NCBI GenBank assembly: GCA_051954935.1
Contig: JBQCHG010000029.1
Span: forward strand, 1-64,000
From: 66-474 sp051954935
GTDB taxonomy: Bacteria; Pseudomonadota; Gammaproteobacteria; Xanthomonadales; Rhodanobacteraceae
Direction of reading: 5' to 3'
Length of the DNA stretch: 64,000 nt
The position numbers and the translations under genes are program-made. The notes beneath the pieces are model-generated. The model searched no databases, was not told the origin of the DNA, and saw only the letters and a list, made by a program, of their open reading frames with translations. Positions 8,321-18,841 of the stretch are shown here, in pieces (the stretch's first letter is position 1; every line of letters begins with the position of its first letter).

Positions 8321-8869
8321 TCAGGTCGCGCCCAGCGCCGAGGCGAACAGCACCGTCGCGATGACGTCCACGAAGCCGAGCGCGAACAGCACGAGCACGG
8401 CACCGGGCAGCGGAATCTCCATGGCGGTGCGCAGAATCCTCACGGAAATGCCGACCTGCCACAGCAGCAGCACGAAGACCGCGAAGGCCGCGAGCAGTTG
8501 CGGGCCGCTCACCGCCGCCGGGTTGACCGGATGGCCGACGTACAAAAGCAGCGGCAACACGATCACTTCGAAAAGCAGGCCGCTGGCGAGCAACGCCAGC
8601 GCGGTCTGCACGAAGCGCTCGGGCTTGCCCCTCCAGCGCAGGATTGTCCTCAATGCACCCAGCGTGGCCAGCGCGCCGAGATTGGCCGCAACAACCACGG
8701 CGACGCCGCTGCCCTGATAGGTATCGAAGAACGCTTCCAGCAGCGCGCCGACGATCAGCAGCGCTATCACCGCGCGCGGCGAATACGGCAGATCCTCCGG
8801 GCCGGCGCGGAACAGGCACAGATCGCGCACGCGCGCCAGCGTTCGCAGCGAGGCGTTCACGGCTTCCAC
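8321..8869 (-). CDS. Integral membrane protein, function unknown
   Basis: About 182 residues from a GTG; a TTG two codons earlier would overlap the adk stop. There is no clear ribosome binding site, so translation is probably coupled to adk. After a short polar N-terminus there are about five hydrophobic segments (near 30-50, 52-72, 88-112, 122-145 and 155-180). The layout is Yip1-like (small multi-span protein with a cytoplasmic N-terminus), but no diagnostic motif was recognised. It sits between adk and mpl in one operon. Confidence 0.75.
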   Translation of the reverse strand: MEAVNASLRTLARVRDLCLFRAGPEDLPYSPRAVIALLIVGALLEAFFDTYQGSGVAVVVAANLGALATLGALRTILRWRGKPERFVQTALALLASGLLFEVIVLPLLLYVGHPVNPAAVSGPQLLAAFAVFVLLLWQVGISVRILRTAMEIPLPGAVLVLFALGFVDVIATVLFASALGAT

Positions 8870-8871
8870 GA

Positions 8872-9453
8872 TCAAGCGGTCGCGGCGGGGCGCGCCTGCA
8901 ATGCGGCGAGCAGGCGCGCGCCGATGGTTTCGATCGCGCCCACGCCGTCGATCTCGCTGAGCAGCCCGCGTTTGGCGTAGTAATCGGCCACCGGCGCTGT
9001 CTGTTGCGCGTAGACCTGCAAGCGCTTGCGTACCGTTTCCGGGTTGTCGTCGGCACGGCCCTCCGCCTTGAAGCGGATTTCGCAACGCGCCACGATGTCG
9101 GCATCCGGCACGTTCAATTTCAACACCGCATCCAGCGGCTGGCCGATCCGCTTCAGCAGTTGATCCAGCGAGTCGGCCTGGGCGAGGTTGCGCGGATAGC
9201 CATCCAGAATGAAACCCGCGCGCGTGTCCGCTTGCGCGAGGCGCTCCTCCAGCATGCCGAGCACGATCTCGTCGGACACCAGTTGCCCGGCCTCCATCAC
9301 CGCCTTGGCCTTGAGGCCGAGCGGCGTACCGGCCTTGACCGCCGCGCGCAGCAGGTCGCCGGTGGAAATGTGGGCGATGCCGAGCGCCGCCTTGAGCCGC
9401 GCAGCCTGGGTGCCCTTGCCCGAACCGGGCGCGCCAAGTAACACGATACGCAT
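8872..9453 (-). CDS. adk: Adenylate kinase
   Basis: 193 residues, the short-LID form. Interconverts ATP plus AMP with two ADP in the cytoplasm. P-loop GAPGSGKGT at residues 7-15, AMP-binding ISTGDLLRAA and the DGYPRNLAQA strand are intact. The LID region (VARCEIRFKAEGRADDNPETV) is short and has no four-cysteine zinc site. First gene of a minus-strand run with the membrane protein, mpl and the Lon-domain gene, divergent from pfp. Confidence 0.97.
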   Translation of the reverse strand: MRIVLLGAPGSGKGTQAARLKAALGIAHISTGDLLRAAVKAGTPLGLKAKAVMEAGQLVSDEIVLGMLEERLAQADTRAGFILDGYPRNLAQADSLDQLLKRIGQPLDAVLKLNVPDADIVARCEIRFKAEGRADDNPETVRKRLQVYAQQTAPVADYYAKRGLLSEIDGVGAIETIGARLLAALQARPAATA

Positions 9454-9551
9454 GGAGTCTCCGCGAGCGGGCGCTTGAGCCGCAGCCCGTCAATCAAAGG
9501 GTTTAAGTGTACGCTAGCGGTTGCCCAAGGTCCGCGTCAAACGCCGCACTG

Positions 9552-9568
9552 TTGCTAAGGAGTAGCAA
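9552..9568 (+). promoter_or_regulatory. Hairpin presenting the pfp Shine-Dalgarno sequence
   Basis: TTGCTA and TAGCAA form a perfect 6-bp stem whose 5-nt loop is AGGAG, the ribosome binding site of pfp; the last stem base is the A of the start codon. It may expose the site or, when stabilised, limit initiation. No ligand-binding structure is evident. Confidence 0.45.
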
Positions 9569-10836
9569 TGAAAGACAGGCCGAGCCCCTCAGGCAAGCTG
9601 CTGTACGCGCAATCCGGCGGCGTCACGGCCGTGATCAACTCCACCGCCGCGGCGGTGATCGAAACCTGCCGCAAGCACAAGGTCACGGCGTACGCCGCGC
9701 ACAACGGCATCCTCGGCGCGCTGCGCGAGGACCTGATCGACACGTCGAAGGAATCGCCCGCAGCGATCAGCGCGCTGCGCCACACGCCCGGCGGCGCGTT
9801 CGGGTCCTGCCGCTACAAGCTGAAGTCCATCGAGGACAATCGCGCCGAATACGAGCGGCTGATTGAAGTCTTCCGCGCACACGACATCCGCTGGTTCCTC
9901 TACAACGGCGGCAATGATTCGGCCGACACCGCGCTGAAGCTTTCGCAGATCGGCAAGACGCTGGGCTACGACATCCGCTGCATCGGCGTGCCGAAAACCG
10001 TTGACAACGACCTCGCCGTGACCGACTGCTGCCCGGGCTTCGGCTCGGTCGCCAAGTACACCGCGGTGTCGGTGCGCGAATGCGCGCTGGACGTGGCCTC
10101 GATGGCCGAGTCTTCCACCAAGGTGTTCGTGATGGAAGTGATGGGCCGGCACGCCGGCTGGATCGCCGCTTCGGCGGGGCTGGCAGGCGAACATCGCGAA
10201 GACGCACCGCACATCATCCTGTTTCCGGAGATCACCTTCGACGAGGCGAAATTCCTGGAACGCGTGCGCGAGACCGTTGCGCGCGTGGGCTGGTGCGTGG
10301 TGGTGGCTTCGGAAGGCATCAGGAATCCCGATGGCAAGTTCCTCTCCGAAAGCGGCACCACCGATGCCTTCGGTCATGCGCAACTGGGCGGCGTAGCCCC
10401 GACCCTGGCCAACCTCGTTCGCGAGAAATTGAAATTGAAGGTGCACTGGGCACTGCCCGATTACCTGCAACGCTCCGCGCGTCACATCGCTTCGAAAACC
10501 GATGCCGAACAGGCTTGGGCGGTCGGCCAGGCCGCGGTCGAATACGCGCTCAAGGGCATGAATGCGGTGATGCCGGTGATCACCCGTACTTCCGATTCCC
10601 CCTACCGCTGGAAGATCGAGCCAGCGAAGCTGGACAGGATCGCCAATCGCGAGAAGAAAGTGCCGCGTTCGTTCTTCAGCAAAGACGGCTACGGCATCTC
10701 CACCGCCGCGCGGACATACCTGTCCCCACTGATCCGCGGCGAAGCCCCGCCGCCGTATGGGAGGAACGGGCTGCCGGAATACGTGACGCTTAAGAACGCA
10801 CCGGTACGCGGGAAGCTACCGGCATTTGCGACCTAG
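9568..10836 (+). CDS. pfp: Pyrophosphate-dependent 6-phosphofructokinase
   Basis: 422 residues. Catalyses reversible phosphorylation of fructose 6-phosphate with pyrophosphate in place of ATP. Two markers of the PPi type are visible: aspartate (D117) in GGNDS, where ATP enzymes have glycine, and K143 in GVPKTVDNDL, where ATP enzymes have glycine. Substrate motifs MGRHAGWIAAS, PEITFDE and EGIRNPDG follow. Immediately downstream are hppA (membrane pyrophosphatase) and ppa, so three pyrophosphate enzymes stand together. The SD lies in a small hairpin loop. A conserved pfp-hppA pairing is known to me from methanotrophs. Confidence 0.95.
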   Translation: MKDRPSPSGKLLYAQSGGVTAVINSTAAAVIETCRKHKVTAYAAHNGILGALREDLIDTSKESPAAISALRHTPGGAFGSCRYKLKSIEDNRAEYERLIEVFRAHDIRWFLYNGGNDSADTALKLSQIGKTLGYDIRCIGVPKTVDNDLAVTDCCPGFGSVAKYTAVSVRECALDVASMAESSTKVFVMEVMGRHAGWIAASAGLAGEHREDAPHIILFPEITFDEAKFLERVRETVARVGWCVVVASEGIRNPDGKFLSESGTTDAFGHAQLGGVAPTLANLVREKLKLKVHWALPDYLQRSARHIASKTDAEQAWAVGQAAVEYALKGMNAVMPVITRTSDSPYRWKIEPAKLDRIANREKKVPRSFFSKDGYGISTAARTYLSPLIRGEAPPPYGRNGLPEYVTLKNAPVRGKLPAFAT

Positions 10837-10865
10837 CATCCCGCTAGCCAAACCCTCCCCTGCCG

Positions 10866-10871
10866 CTATAC
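10866..10871 (+). promoter_or_regulatory. Possible -10 box for hppA
   Basis: TATACT lies about 46 bp before the hppA start codon in the 80-bp gap after pfp. No convincing -35 element was found at the right distance, so hppA may also be read from pfp. Confidence 0.25.
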
Positions 10872-10916
10872 TCGGCCGGTTGCCCGTTGCGGGCATTCAC
10901 GGGAAGGGGTCATACG

Positions 10917-12959
10917 ATGCTGCTGCAAGAGTACGGTTTGTGGATCGCGCTCGGCTGCGCGATCGTCGCCATCCTGTATGGCGTGTTCTCGGCCGGCTGG
11001 ATCATGAAGCAGTCCGCCGGCAACGAGCGCATGCGCGAAATCGCGCAGGCGATCCAGGAAGGCGCACGCGCCTACCTCAACCGGCAGTATTCGACCATCG
11101 CGATCGCGGGCGTGGTGCTGTTCCTGCTGATCGGCTTCGGCCTGGCATGGCCGACCGCGGTCGGCTTCCTGATCGGCGCAATCCTCTCGGGCGCCGCCGG
11201 CTACATCGGCATGAACGTGTCGGTGCGAAGCAACGTCCGTACCGCCGAAGCCGCACGCAGCGGACTCGCCGCGGCACTGAAAGTCTCCTTCCGCGGAGGC
11301 GCGATCACCGGGATGCTGGTGGTCGGCCTGGCGTTGCTGGGCGTCGCCGGTTACTACACGGTGCTGACGCTCGGCATGCACTACCCGCAGGAACAGGCGC
11401 TGCACGCGCTGGTGGGCCTGGCGTTCGGCTCCTCGCTGATCTCGATCTTCGCGCGCCTGGGCGGCGGCATCTTCACCACGGGCGCCGACGTCGGCGCGGA
11501 CCTGGTCGGCAAGGTGGAAGCCGGCATTCCGGAAGACGATCCGCGCAACCCGGCGGTGATCGCCGACAACGTCGGCGACAATGTCGGCGACTGCGCCGGC
11601 ATGGCGGCGGACCTGTTCGAAACCTATGCGGTGACGCTGGTTGCGACCATGCTGCTGGGCAACGTGCTCCTCACGGATGTCGGCGCCAACGGTGCGCTGT
11701 ATCCACTGGCACTGGGTGGCGCCTCGATCATCGCCTCGGTGATCGGCACCTTCTTCGTGCGCGCGCGCCAGGGCGGCAAGATCATGAACGCGCTCTACGC
11801 GGGCGTGCTGGTTTCCGCCATTCTCGCCGCGGCCGCGTTCTGGCCGATCACCGCGCAACTGATGGCGGCCTCGACCTTCGGCGTCGCCAAGTTGTACGGC
11901 TCGGCCATCACGGGCCTGGTGCTGACCGCGGTGCTGGTATTCATCACCGAGTACTACACCGCCACCGAATACAAGCCGGTGCAGCATGTGGCGAAGGCTT
12001 CCACCACCGGTCATGCGACCAACATCATCGCGGGCCTCGGCGTCTCGATGAAGGCGACCGCGGCGCCGGTGATCGCGATCTGCGCGGCGATCTGGATCTC
12101 CTACGACATGGCGGGCCTGTACGGCATCGCCATCGCCGCGACCGCGATGCTGTCCATGACCGGCATGATCGTGGCACTGGATGCCTACGGCCCGATCACC
12201 GACAACGCCGGCGGCATCGCCGAGATGTCCGACCTGCCGCCGGAAGTGCGCGGCGTGACCGACCCGCTGGACGCAGTCGGCAACACCACCAAGGCGGTGA
12301 CCAAGGGCTACGCGATCGGCTCGGCCGCGCTGGCCGCGCTGGTGCTGTTTGCCGACTACACGCACACCTTGTCGGTCGAACACCCGGGCGTGACGCTGGA
12401 CTTCTCGCTGTCCAACCACATGGTGATCATCGGCCTGTTCATTGGCGGCCTGATCCCGTTCCTGTTCGCCGCGATGGCGATGGAAGCGGTGGGCCGCTCG
12501 GCCGGCTCCGTGGTCGAGGAGGTGCGCCGCCAGTTCCGCGAGATCGCCGGCATCATGCAGGGCACCACGCGCCCGGATTATTCGCGCGCGGTGGACATGC
12601 TGACCAAGTCCGCGATCAAGCAGATGATCATCCCGTCATTGCTGCCGGTGGTGGTGCCGATCCTGGTCGGTTTCATCCTCGGCGCCGAAGCGCTCGGCGG
12701 CGTGCTGATCGGTACCATCGTCACCGGGCTGTTCGTCGCGATCTCGATGACCACCGGCGGCGGTGCCTGGGATAACGCCAAGAAGTACATCGAGGACGGC
12801 CACTTCGGCGGCAAGGGCTCGGACGCGCACAAGGCCGCTGTCACCGGCGACACCGTGGGCGACCCGTACAAGGACACCGCGGGCCCCGCCGTGAACCCGC
12901 TGATCAAGATCATCAACATCGTTGCACTGCTGATCATCCCGCTGCTTGCGTTCCATTGA
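10917..12959 (+). CDS. hppA: Membrane-bound proton-pumping pyrophosphatase (K+-independent type)
   Basis: 680 residues from an ATG with GGAAGGGG upstream. Couples pyrophosphate hydrolysis to proton export across the inner membrane; about 15-16 hydrophobic segments. The substrate site is intact: GADVGADLVGKVE, DNVGDNVGD and the C-terminal DTVGDPYKDTAGPAVNPLIK. K459 in GNTTKAVTKGYAIGSA sits where potassium-dependent enzymes have alanine, which predicts a potassium-independent enzyme. Lies 80 bp after pfp and is followed by a strong terminator, then ppa. Confidence 0.96.
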   Translation: MLLQEYGLWIALGCAIVAILYGVFSAGWIMKQSAGNERMREIAQAIQEGARAYLNRQYSTIAIAGVVLFLLIGFGLAWPTAVGFLIGAILSGAAGYIGMNVSVRSNVRTAEAARSGLAAALKVSFRGGAITGMLVVGLALLGVAGYYTVLTLGMHYPQEQALHALVGLAFGSSLISIFARLGGGIFTTGADVGADLVGKVEAGIPEDDPRNPAVIADNVGDNVGDCAGMAADLFETYAVTLVATMLLGNVLLTDVGANGALYPLALGGASIIASVIGTFFVRARQGGKIMNALYAGVLVSAILAAAAFWPITAQLMAASTFGVAKLYGSAITGLVLTAVLVFITEYYTATEYKPVQHVAKASTTGHATNIIAGLGVSMKATAAPVIAICAAIWISYDMAGLYGIAIAATAMLSMTGMIVALDAYGPITDNAGGIAEMSDLPPEVRGVTDPLDAVGNTTKAVTKGYAIGSAALAALVLFADYTHTLSVEHPGVTLDFSLSNHMVIIGLFIGGLIPFLFAAMAMEAVGRSAGSVVEEVRRQFREIAGIMQGTTRPDYSRAVDMLTKSAIKQMIIPSLLPVVVPILVGFILGAEALGGVLIGTIVTGLFVAISMTTGGGAWDNAKKYIEDGHFGGKGSDAHKAAVTGDTVGDPYKDTAGPAVNPLIKIINIVALLIIPLLAFH

Positions 12960-12982
12960 TCACGTCGCCCGATGCGATTCGA

Positions 12983-13011
12983 GAAGCCCCGCTTTGCGGG
13001 GCTTCTTTTTT
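12983..13011 (+). terminator. Rho-independent terminator after hppA
   Basis: A perfect 10-bp stem (GAAGCCCCGC / GCGGGGCTTC) with loop TTT is followed by six T. It ends the pfp-hppA transcription unit 24 bp past the hppA stop. Confidence 0.93.
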
Positions 13012-13079
13012 GCTCCCGGGGCAGGTTGCTTTAAAATGGCGGGTTTCGCGCGACGCGCGCACCGCCTGCAGGAACTTCC

Positions 13080-13628
13080 ATGGGTCTCGATCTGGTCAGC
13101 ACCGGCCGCAACGTGCCGGAAGAAATCAATGTCGTCATCGAGATTCCGAAAGACGCGGAACCGGTCAAGTACGAGGTGGACAAGGAATCCGGCGCGATGT
13201 TCGTGGATCGCGTGCTGTCCACGCCGATGCGCTACCCGTGCAATTACGGCTACATCCCGCACACGCTCTCGGGTGACGGCGATCCGGCCGACGTGCTGGT
13301 GATGATCCCGCTGCCACTGATCCCCGGCGCGGTGATCCGCTGCCGGCCGGTCGGCGTGCTCAACATGACCGACGAGAGCGGCGAGGACACCAAGATCGTG
13401 GCGGTGCCGATCGAGAAGGTGTTCGCCGGCTATGCACACATCAAGGACATCGGCGACCTGCCCACCCACTGGCGCGAGCGCATCGCGCACTTCTTCGAAC
13501 ATTACAAGGATCTGGACAAGGGCAAGTGGGTGAAGATCTCCGGCTGGGGTGGCATCGACGACGCGCGCAGGGAAATCCGCGAGTCCGTCGAACGCTATAG
13601 CCGCGCGCCGGAGAAGCCGAACTTCTAG
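13080..13628 (+). CDS. ppa: Inorganic pyrophosphatase, soluble (family I)
   Basis: 182 residues. Hydrolyses pyrophosphate to phosphate in the cytoplasm. The family I signature GDGDPADVLV, the substrate-binding KYEVDKESGAMFVDRVL and the RYPCNYGYIPHTL stretch are intact. It is separated from hppA by a terminator, so it is probably controlled separately from the energy-conserving pyrophosphatase. Having soluble, membrane and PFK pyrophosphate consumers together implies the cell must balance heat-wasting against energy-conserving hydrolysis. Confidence 0.97.
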   Translation: MGLDLVSTGRNVPEEINVVIEIPKDAEPVKYEVDKESGAMFVDRVLSTPMRYPCNYGYIPHTLSGDGDPADVLVMIPLPLIPGAVIRCRPVGVLNMTDESGEDTKIVAVPIEKVFAGYAHIKDIGDLPTHWRERIAHFFEHYKDLDKGKWVKISGWGGIDDARREIRESVERYSRAPEKPNF

Positions 13629-13662
13629 GGACTTCCGCAGCGCACAGTTATCCAGCGCACAA

Positions 13663-15255
13663 TTACTGTGGATGCGCGGCGAGCACATCCCCCGCCCGCC
13701 ACACGCCGATGCGCTTGCTGCCGCTGAGGAAATAAGGCCAACTCCAGGCCGGCCGTACGCCGCCCGGCTCGCCGCTCTTGTCGCTCGCGACCAGCAATCC
13801 GTCCGGATGCGCGCGGCACCACTCGATCACCTGCGCACGCGTGATCACCGGCAACGGCTGGTGCAGCCGCCCGGTGTAACCGAACAGCCCGTTGTGCCAC
13901 TCGATGTGCGTGATCGGGATGCGATCGCGCATGGCCGCGGCAATGAATTCCGCTTCGGGACGAACGTCCAGCGCGGGCTGCAGCGCCAGCGCGCCGGCGA
14001 GCAGCGACACTGAAGCCAGCGCGGTCGCTGCCAAGCCCAACGAGCGGGCATCGAAACCCCAGGCGCGCCACGTTCCGATCGCGATCACGAACGGAACCAG
14101 CGCGAACAGCATCAGCAACGGTTGCGGCGCGTAGCCGTAGCTGCGCGCGGCCCACCACGGCAGATAGAGCAATCCGGCCGTGACCAGCAATGCGAGCAAT
14201 GCATACAGCGCCGGTCGCAACCGCGCACCCGCCTGCTGCAACAGCCACGCACCGCTCAGCACCCAGGCCGGCAACAGCGGCGCGAGATAATGGATCTGCT
14301 TGCCGCTGATCGCGCAGAACGCAAAGAGCGGTGGCAGCCACCAGCACGCCAGGAACAGCCCGATGCGCCCACGCGGCAGTTGGCGCCACGCGGCGACCGG
14401 CGCGCGCAACGTCAGCACCCATGGCACCAGCAGCACGGGGATCAGCGGGAAGTACCACCAGAACGGGCGACGATGCGCGAAGCTCTCGTGCAGGCGGCCG
14501 GTGACCTTAGCGATCAGCGGCTGCCAGTAGGTCGGACCGCCGTACAACGCCGCCGGCAGCAACCAGCACAGTGCGATCGCAATGCCGATCAGGATTCCCG
14601 CAAGCAACGACAGGTACCAGCGCGCCGGGGCTTCCCGTGCGCTGCGGCTCCACAGGGGCGCAAACAGCGCGGCGCCGGCGATGTGCAACAGCACAACCGG
14701 CCCTTTGGCGAGAATGCCCAGACCCAGCATCAGGCCCAGCCAGCCGATGCCCCGCGCGTAGCGGCGCTCATCGAGATCGAGCAGTGCATGCAGCGCGCCC
14801 AGCACGCACGCCGCCAGCAGCAGGTCGAACATGATCGCGGTGGCGAACAGCGCGAATCCCGTGCAACCGGCCAGCAGCCACATCGCGGCATTCGCGCCGC
14901 GCGTGTCCAGCTGCAATCGCACCGCCAGCCGGCGCAGCGTCAGCAGCATGATCAGCGCAATGATCAGCGCTTCCACGCGAGCCACCCAGGTGTGCACGCC
15001 GACCAGCTTCCAGCCACCGGCAATCAGCCAGAACAGTAGCGGTGACTTGTCCGAATACCAGGCACCATTGACGGTGGGCACCAGCCACTGCCCGGAGTTG
15101 AGCATCTCCCAGGCGGCGGTGAGATAGCGCGTTTCGTCGATCGGGATCGGCGGGAACAGGAGCGCCAGCGGCAGCAACAGCGCAAACCACACCGCCAGCC
15201 AGGGCCATTCGATGCTGCGCGACGTGGGCAATATATTCGAAGCGGGATCGTTCAT
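13663..15255 (-). CDS. Glycosyltransferase family 39 (ArnT-like) membrane protein
   Basis: 530 residues if started at MNDPASNIL; an ATG eight codons earlier lies at the T-tract of the upstream terminator, so the shorter start is preferred. Multi-span membrane protein with 10-12 segments and the acidic periplasmic motif PIDETRYLTAAWEM near the N-terminus, as in ArnT/PMT-type enzymes that move a sugar from undecaprenyl phosphate to lipid A or protein. The acceptor cannot be told; ArnT itself would be accompanied by arnBCA genes, which are absent here. Converges with ppa. Confidence 0.85.
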   Translation of the reverse strand: MNDPASNILPTSRSIEWPWLAVWFALLLPLALLFPPIPIDETRYLTAAWEMLNSGQWLVPTVNGAWYSDKSPLLFWLIAGGWKLVGVHTWVARVEALIIALIMLLTLRRLAVRLQLDTRGANAAMWLLAGCTGFALFATAIMFDLLLAACVLGALHALLDLDERRYARGIGWLGLMLGLGILAKGPVVLLHIAGAALFAPLWSRSAREAPARWYLSLLAGILIGIAIALCWLLPAALYGGPTYWQPLIAKVTGRLHESFAHRRPFWWYFPLIPVLLVPWVLTLRAPVAAWRQLPRGRIGLFLACWWLPPLFAFCAISGKQIHYLAPLLPAWVLSGAWLLQQAGARLRPALYALLALLVTAGLLYLPWWAARSYGYAPQPLLMLFALVPFVIAIGTWRAWGFDARSLGLAATALASVSLLAGALALQPALDVRPEAEFIAAAMRDRIPITHIEWHNGLFGYTGRLHQPLPVITRAQVIEWCRAHPDGLLVASDKSGEPGGVRPAWSWPYFLSGSKRIGVWRAGDVLAAHPQ

Positions 15256-15275
15256 CGCGCGCAGGATAGCGGAAC

Positions 15276-15310
15276 CCAAAACGAAATCGCCGACCTTGCG
15301 GCCGGCGATT
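15276..15310 (-). terminator. Rho-independent terminator after the ferritin-like gene
   Basis: On the minus strand a stem AATCGCCG-x-CC / GG-x-CGGCGATT with a short GCAA-type loop is followed by TTCGTTTTG. It lies between the ferritin-like gene and the GT39 gene and probably separates their transcripts. Confidence 0.7.
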
Positions 15311-15327
15311 CATGCCCTTGCGATGGA

Positions 15328-15924
15328 TCAGTGGCGCCTGCCGCCGTTGCGCCCGCGGCCGGGTTCGGCCGGCTCGCCCTTCTTGCCGAAGTCCTCCATC
15401 AGGGTCTTCATGTCCTCGGCGTGTTCTTCTTCCTGCGCCAGCACCTCTTCCAGCAGGCGCTTGGTGGTGGTGTCGCGATCGCCGACGTAGTTGATGATTT
15501 CGCGATAGCTGTCGATCGCGATGCGCTCGGCCACCAGGTTCTCCTCGATCATCGAGGCGAGGTCGCCGGGCACCACGAACTCGGCGTGACTGCGCGTGGA
15601 CAAACCATCGGGCGAGAAATTCGGCGTACCGTCCAGTTGCGTGATCCGCTCGGCGATCCGGTCGGCGTGGGCCTGTTCCTCGTTGGCGTGCTCCAGGAAT
15701 TCCGCCGCCACGCTCTTGGCATTGATGCCCGACGCCAGGAAGTAATGCGCCTTGTAGCGCAGCACGCAGACGAGCTCGGTCGCCAGCGCCTCGTTCAGCA
15801 GCTTCAGTACGGTCTCGCGATCCAGCGTGTAACTTTCGGTGACCGCGCCGCGCCGGATATGCTCGCGCGCGCGGTCGCGGATGGTCTGGATGTCGGTGAG
15901 GAACGGTTGGGATTTGGCGGCCAT
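15328..15924 (-). CDS. Ferritin-like (bacterioferritin/DPS-type) protein
   Basis: 198 residues from an ATG with AAGGAG upstream. Four-helix ferritin fold: E-x6-Y type motifs appear as NEALATELVCVLRYKAHYFLA (helix A), EFLEHANEEQAHADRIAERI with E..H (helix B), ENLVAERIAIDSYREII (helix C) and EVLAQEEEHAEDMKTLM (helix D), giving the set of glutamates and histidines for a di-iron centre. The C-terminal tail is rich in glycine and arginine. Probably stores or oxidises iron in the cytoplasm; whether it forms a 12- or 24-mer is not evident. Single gene with its own terminator. Confidence 0.88.
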   Translation of the reverse strand: MAAKSQPFLTDIQTIRDRAREHIRRGAVTESYTLDRETVLKLLNEALATELVCVLRYKAHYFLASGINAKSVAAEFLEHANEEQAHADRIAERITQLDGTPNFSPDGLSTRSHAEFVVPGDLASMIEENLVAERIAIDSYREIINYVGDRDTTTKRLLEEVLAQEEEHAEDMKTLMEDFGKKGEPAEPGRGRNGGRRH

Positions 15925-16033
15925 TTCCGGACTCCTTTCGTTTGGTGCCAGCCTTGGGTCAGTGGCCAGTCTACGGCCACGCATGCGATTGATTCCAACA
16001 CATCCTTTTAATCAAACCGATCGATGCAGGCTA

Positions 16034-17911
<1,878 letters not shown>

Positions 17912-17940
17912 GACGCGCTCCGTCGCGTAGACGATAGACG

Positions 17941-17946
17941 ATTATA
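17941..17946 (-). promoter_or_regulatory. Possible -10 box for thiC
   Basis: The minus strand reads TATAAT here, about 30 nt before the thiC start, which would leave a leader of only 20-25 nt. No good -35 is visible. If real, the transcript is too short to hold a TPP riboswitch. Confidence 0.4.
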
Positions 17947-18078
17947 GAGTGCGGCTTCGCTTGTAGGAGCCGCTCGGCGAAAACCCCGTCCGCGAAAGCT
18001 CAAGGACGTCGTCCGTGTAAAGAGTTCCGTGGTCGCGCGCAGAGCCTGACCCGGGATATGTCTCTCCGGGATGCGTTC

Positions 18079-18729
18079 CTACCTACGCTTGGTATAAGCA
18101 CGCAAAAACATCTCCACCGCCGCTTCCGCGGTGGCGATCACTTCGCGCTCGAAGGTGTCCTGGCAGCCGACGCAGCCGAACAGGCGCATCGCATGCAGGT
18201 CGCCTTTCAGCAGAGCGAGGAACTGGCCGGCCGCGCGGCCCGGATCACCGATCTCCAGTTCGCCGCGCTGCGAGGCCACGACAAGGAAGCGCTCCATCTT
18301 GGCGCGTACGCGCGCCGGGCCTTCCTCCCACAGCAGTTGGCCGAGTCGCGGATTGCCCTGCCGGCAATCGCCCAGGATCGCGCGCCAGGTGCCGATCGCG
18401 GCCGGATCGGTGACCGCACGCGCGTGCGCGTGCGCGATCGCCAGAAGCCGTTCGCGCAAGGAACCGGCCGAAGTCTCGAAGATGCTGTCGGGGAGCGCCT
18501 GCCGGCAGGATTCACGCAAGGATTCGCGAAACAGAGAGTCCTTGTCGCCGAAATGGCTGTACACGGTGAGTTTGGAAACACCCGCTTCGGCAGCAACCGC
18601 ATCCATGCTGGTGCCTTCATAGCCGTGCTGCGGGAACAGGCGCTTGGCCGCGTCCAGGATGGCGGCGCGCTTCTCCATGTCCTTGGGCCGGCCAGGGCCG
18701 GTCGTCGTGCGGGCGGTGACGGCGGTCAT
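18079..18729 (-). CDS. TetR/AcrR-family transcriptional regulator
   Basis: 216 residues from MTAVTARTTTGPGRP; the frame is open further up but without a better start. Residues 20-65 hold the TetR helix-turn-helix: AILDAAKRLFPQHGYEGTSMDAVAAEAGVSKLTVYSHFGDKDSLF. The C-terminal ligand domain is of the common AefR/TetR_C_7 kind and contains a CVGC pair near the end. It points away from the PCMT-tolC genes. Such regulators often control RND pumps; the nearby tolC is a possible target but no inner-membrane pump genes are in the window. Confidence 0.9.
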   Translation of the reverse strand: MTAVTARTTTGPGRPKDMEKRAAILDAAKRLFPQHGYEGTSMDAVAAEAGVSKLTVYSHFGDKDSLFRESLRESCRQALPDSIFETSAGSLRERLLAIAHAHARAVTDPAAIGTWRAILGDCRQGNPRLGQLLWEEGPARVRAKMERFLVVASQRGELEIGDPGRAAGQFLALLKGDLHAMRLFGCVGCQDTFEREVIATAEAAVEMFLRAYTKRR

Positions 18730-18809
18730 ATCAATAAAATCGCTCTGGAGGTCTGGCGTGAGTCGAGCGGCATGAAGGGCTTTCCCGCGTGTCCGCTTCA
18801 ACACACACC

Positions 18810-18841
18810 TATAATTATACGGCCAAGTTCATATTTCCCAA
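18810..18841 (-). promoter_or_regulatory. tetR promoter with palindromic AT-rich site
   Basis: The minus strand reads TTGGGA, 16 nt, TATAAT. The -10 is embedded in the perfect 10-bp palindrome TATAATTATA (18810-18819), which could serve as an autoregulatory operator. It would give a leader of about 80 nt. Confidence 0.45.

Noticed and set aside
10866..12419. Long reverse frame opposite hppA
   Set aside because: It is rich in His/Arg/Gln/Val/Asp as expected of the antisense of GC-rich coding DNA, has no SD and no domain; hppA on the other strand is unmistakable.
17912..18078. TPP riboswitch before thiC
   Set aside because: Neither the CTGAGA nor ACCTGA core could be found in either strand of the gap.
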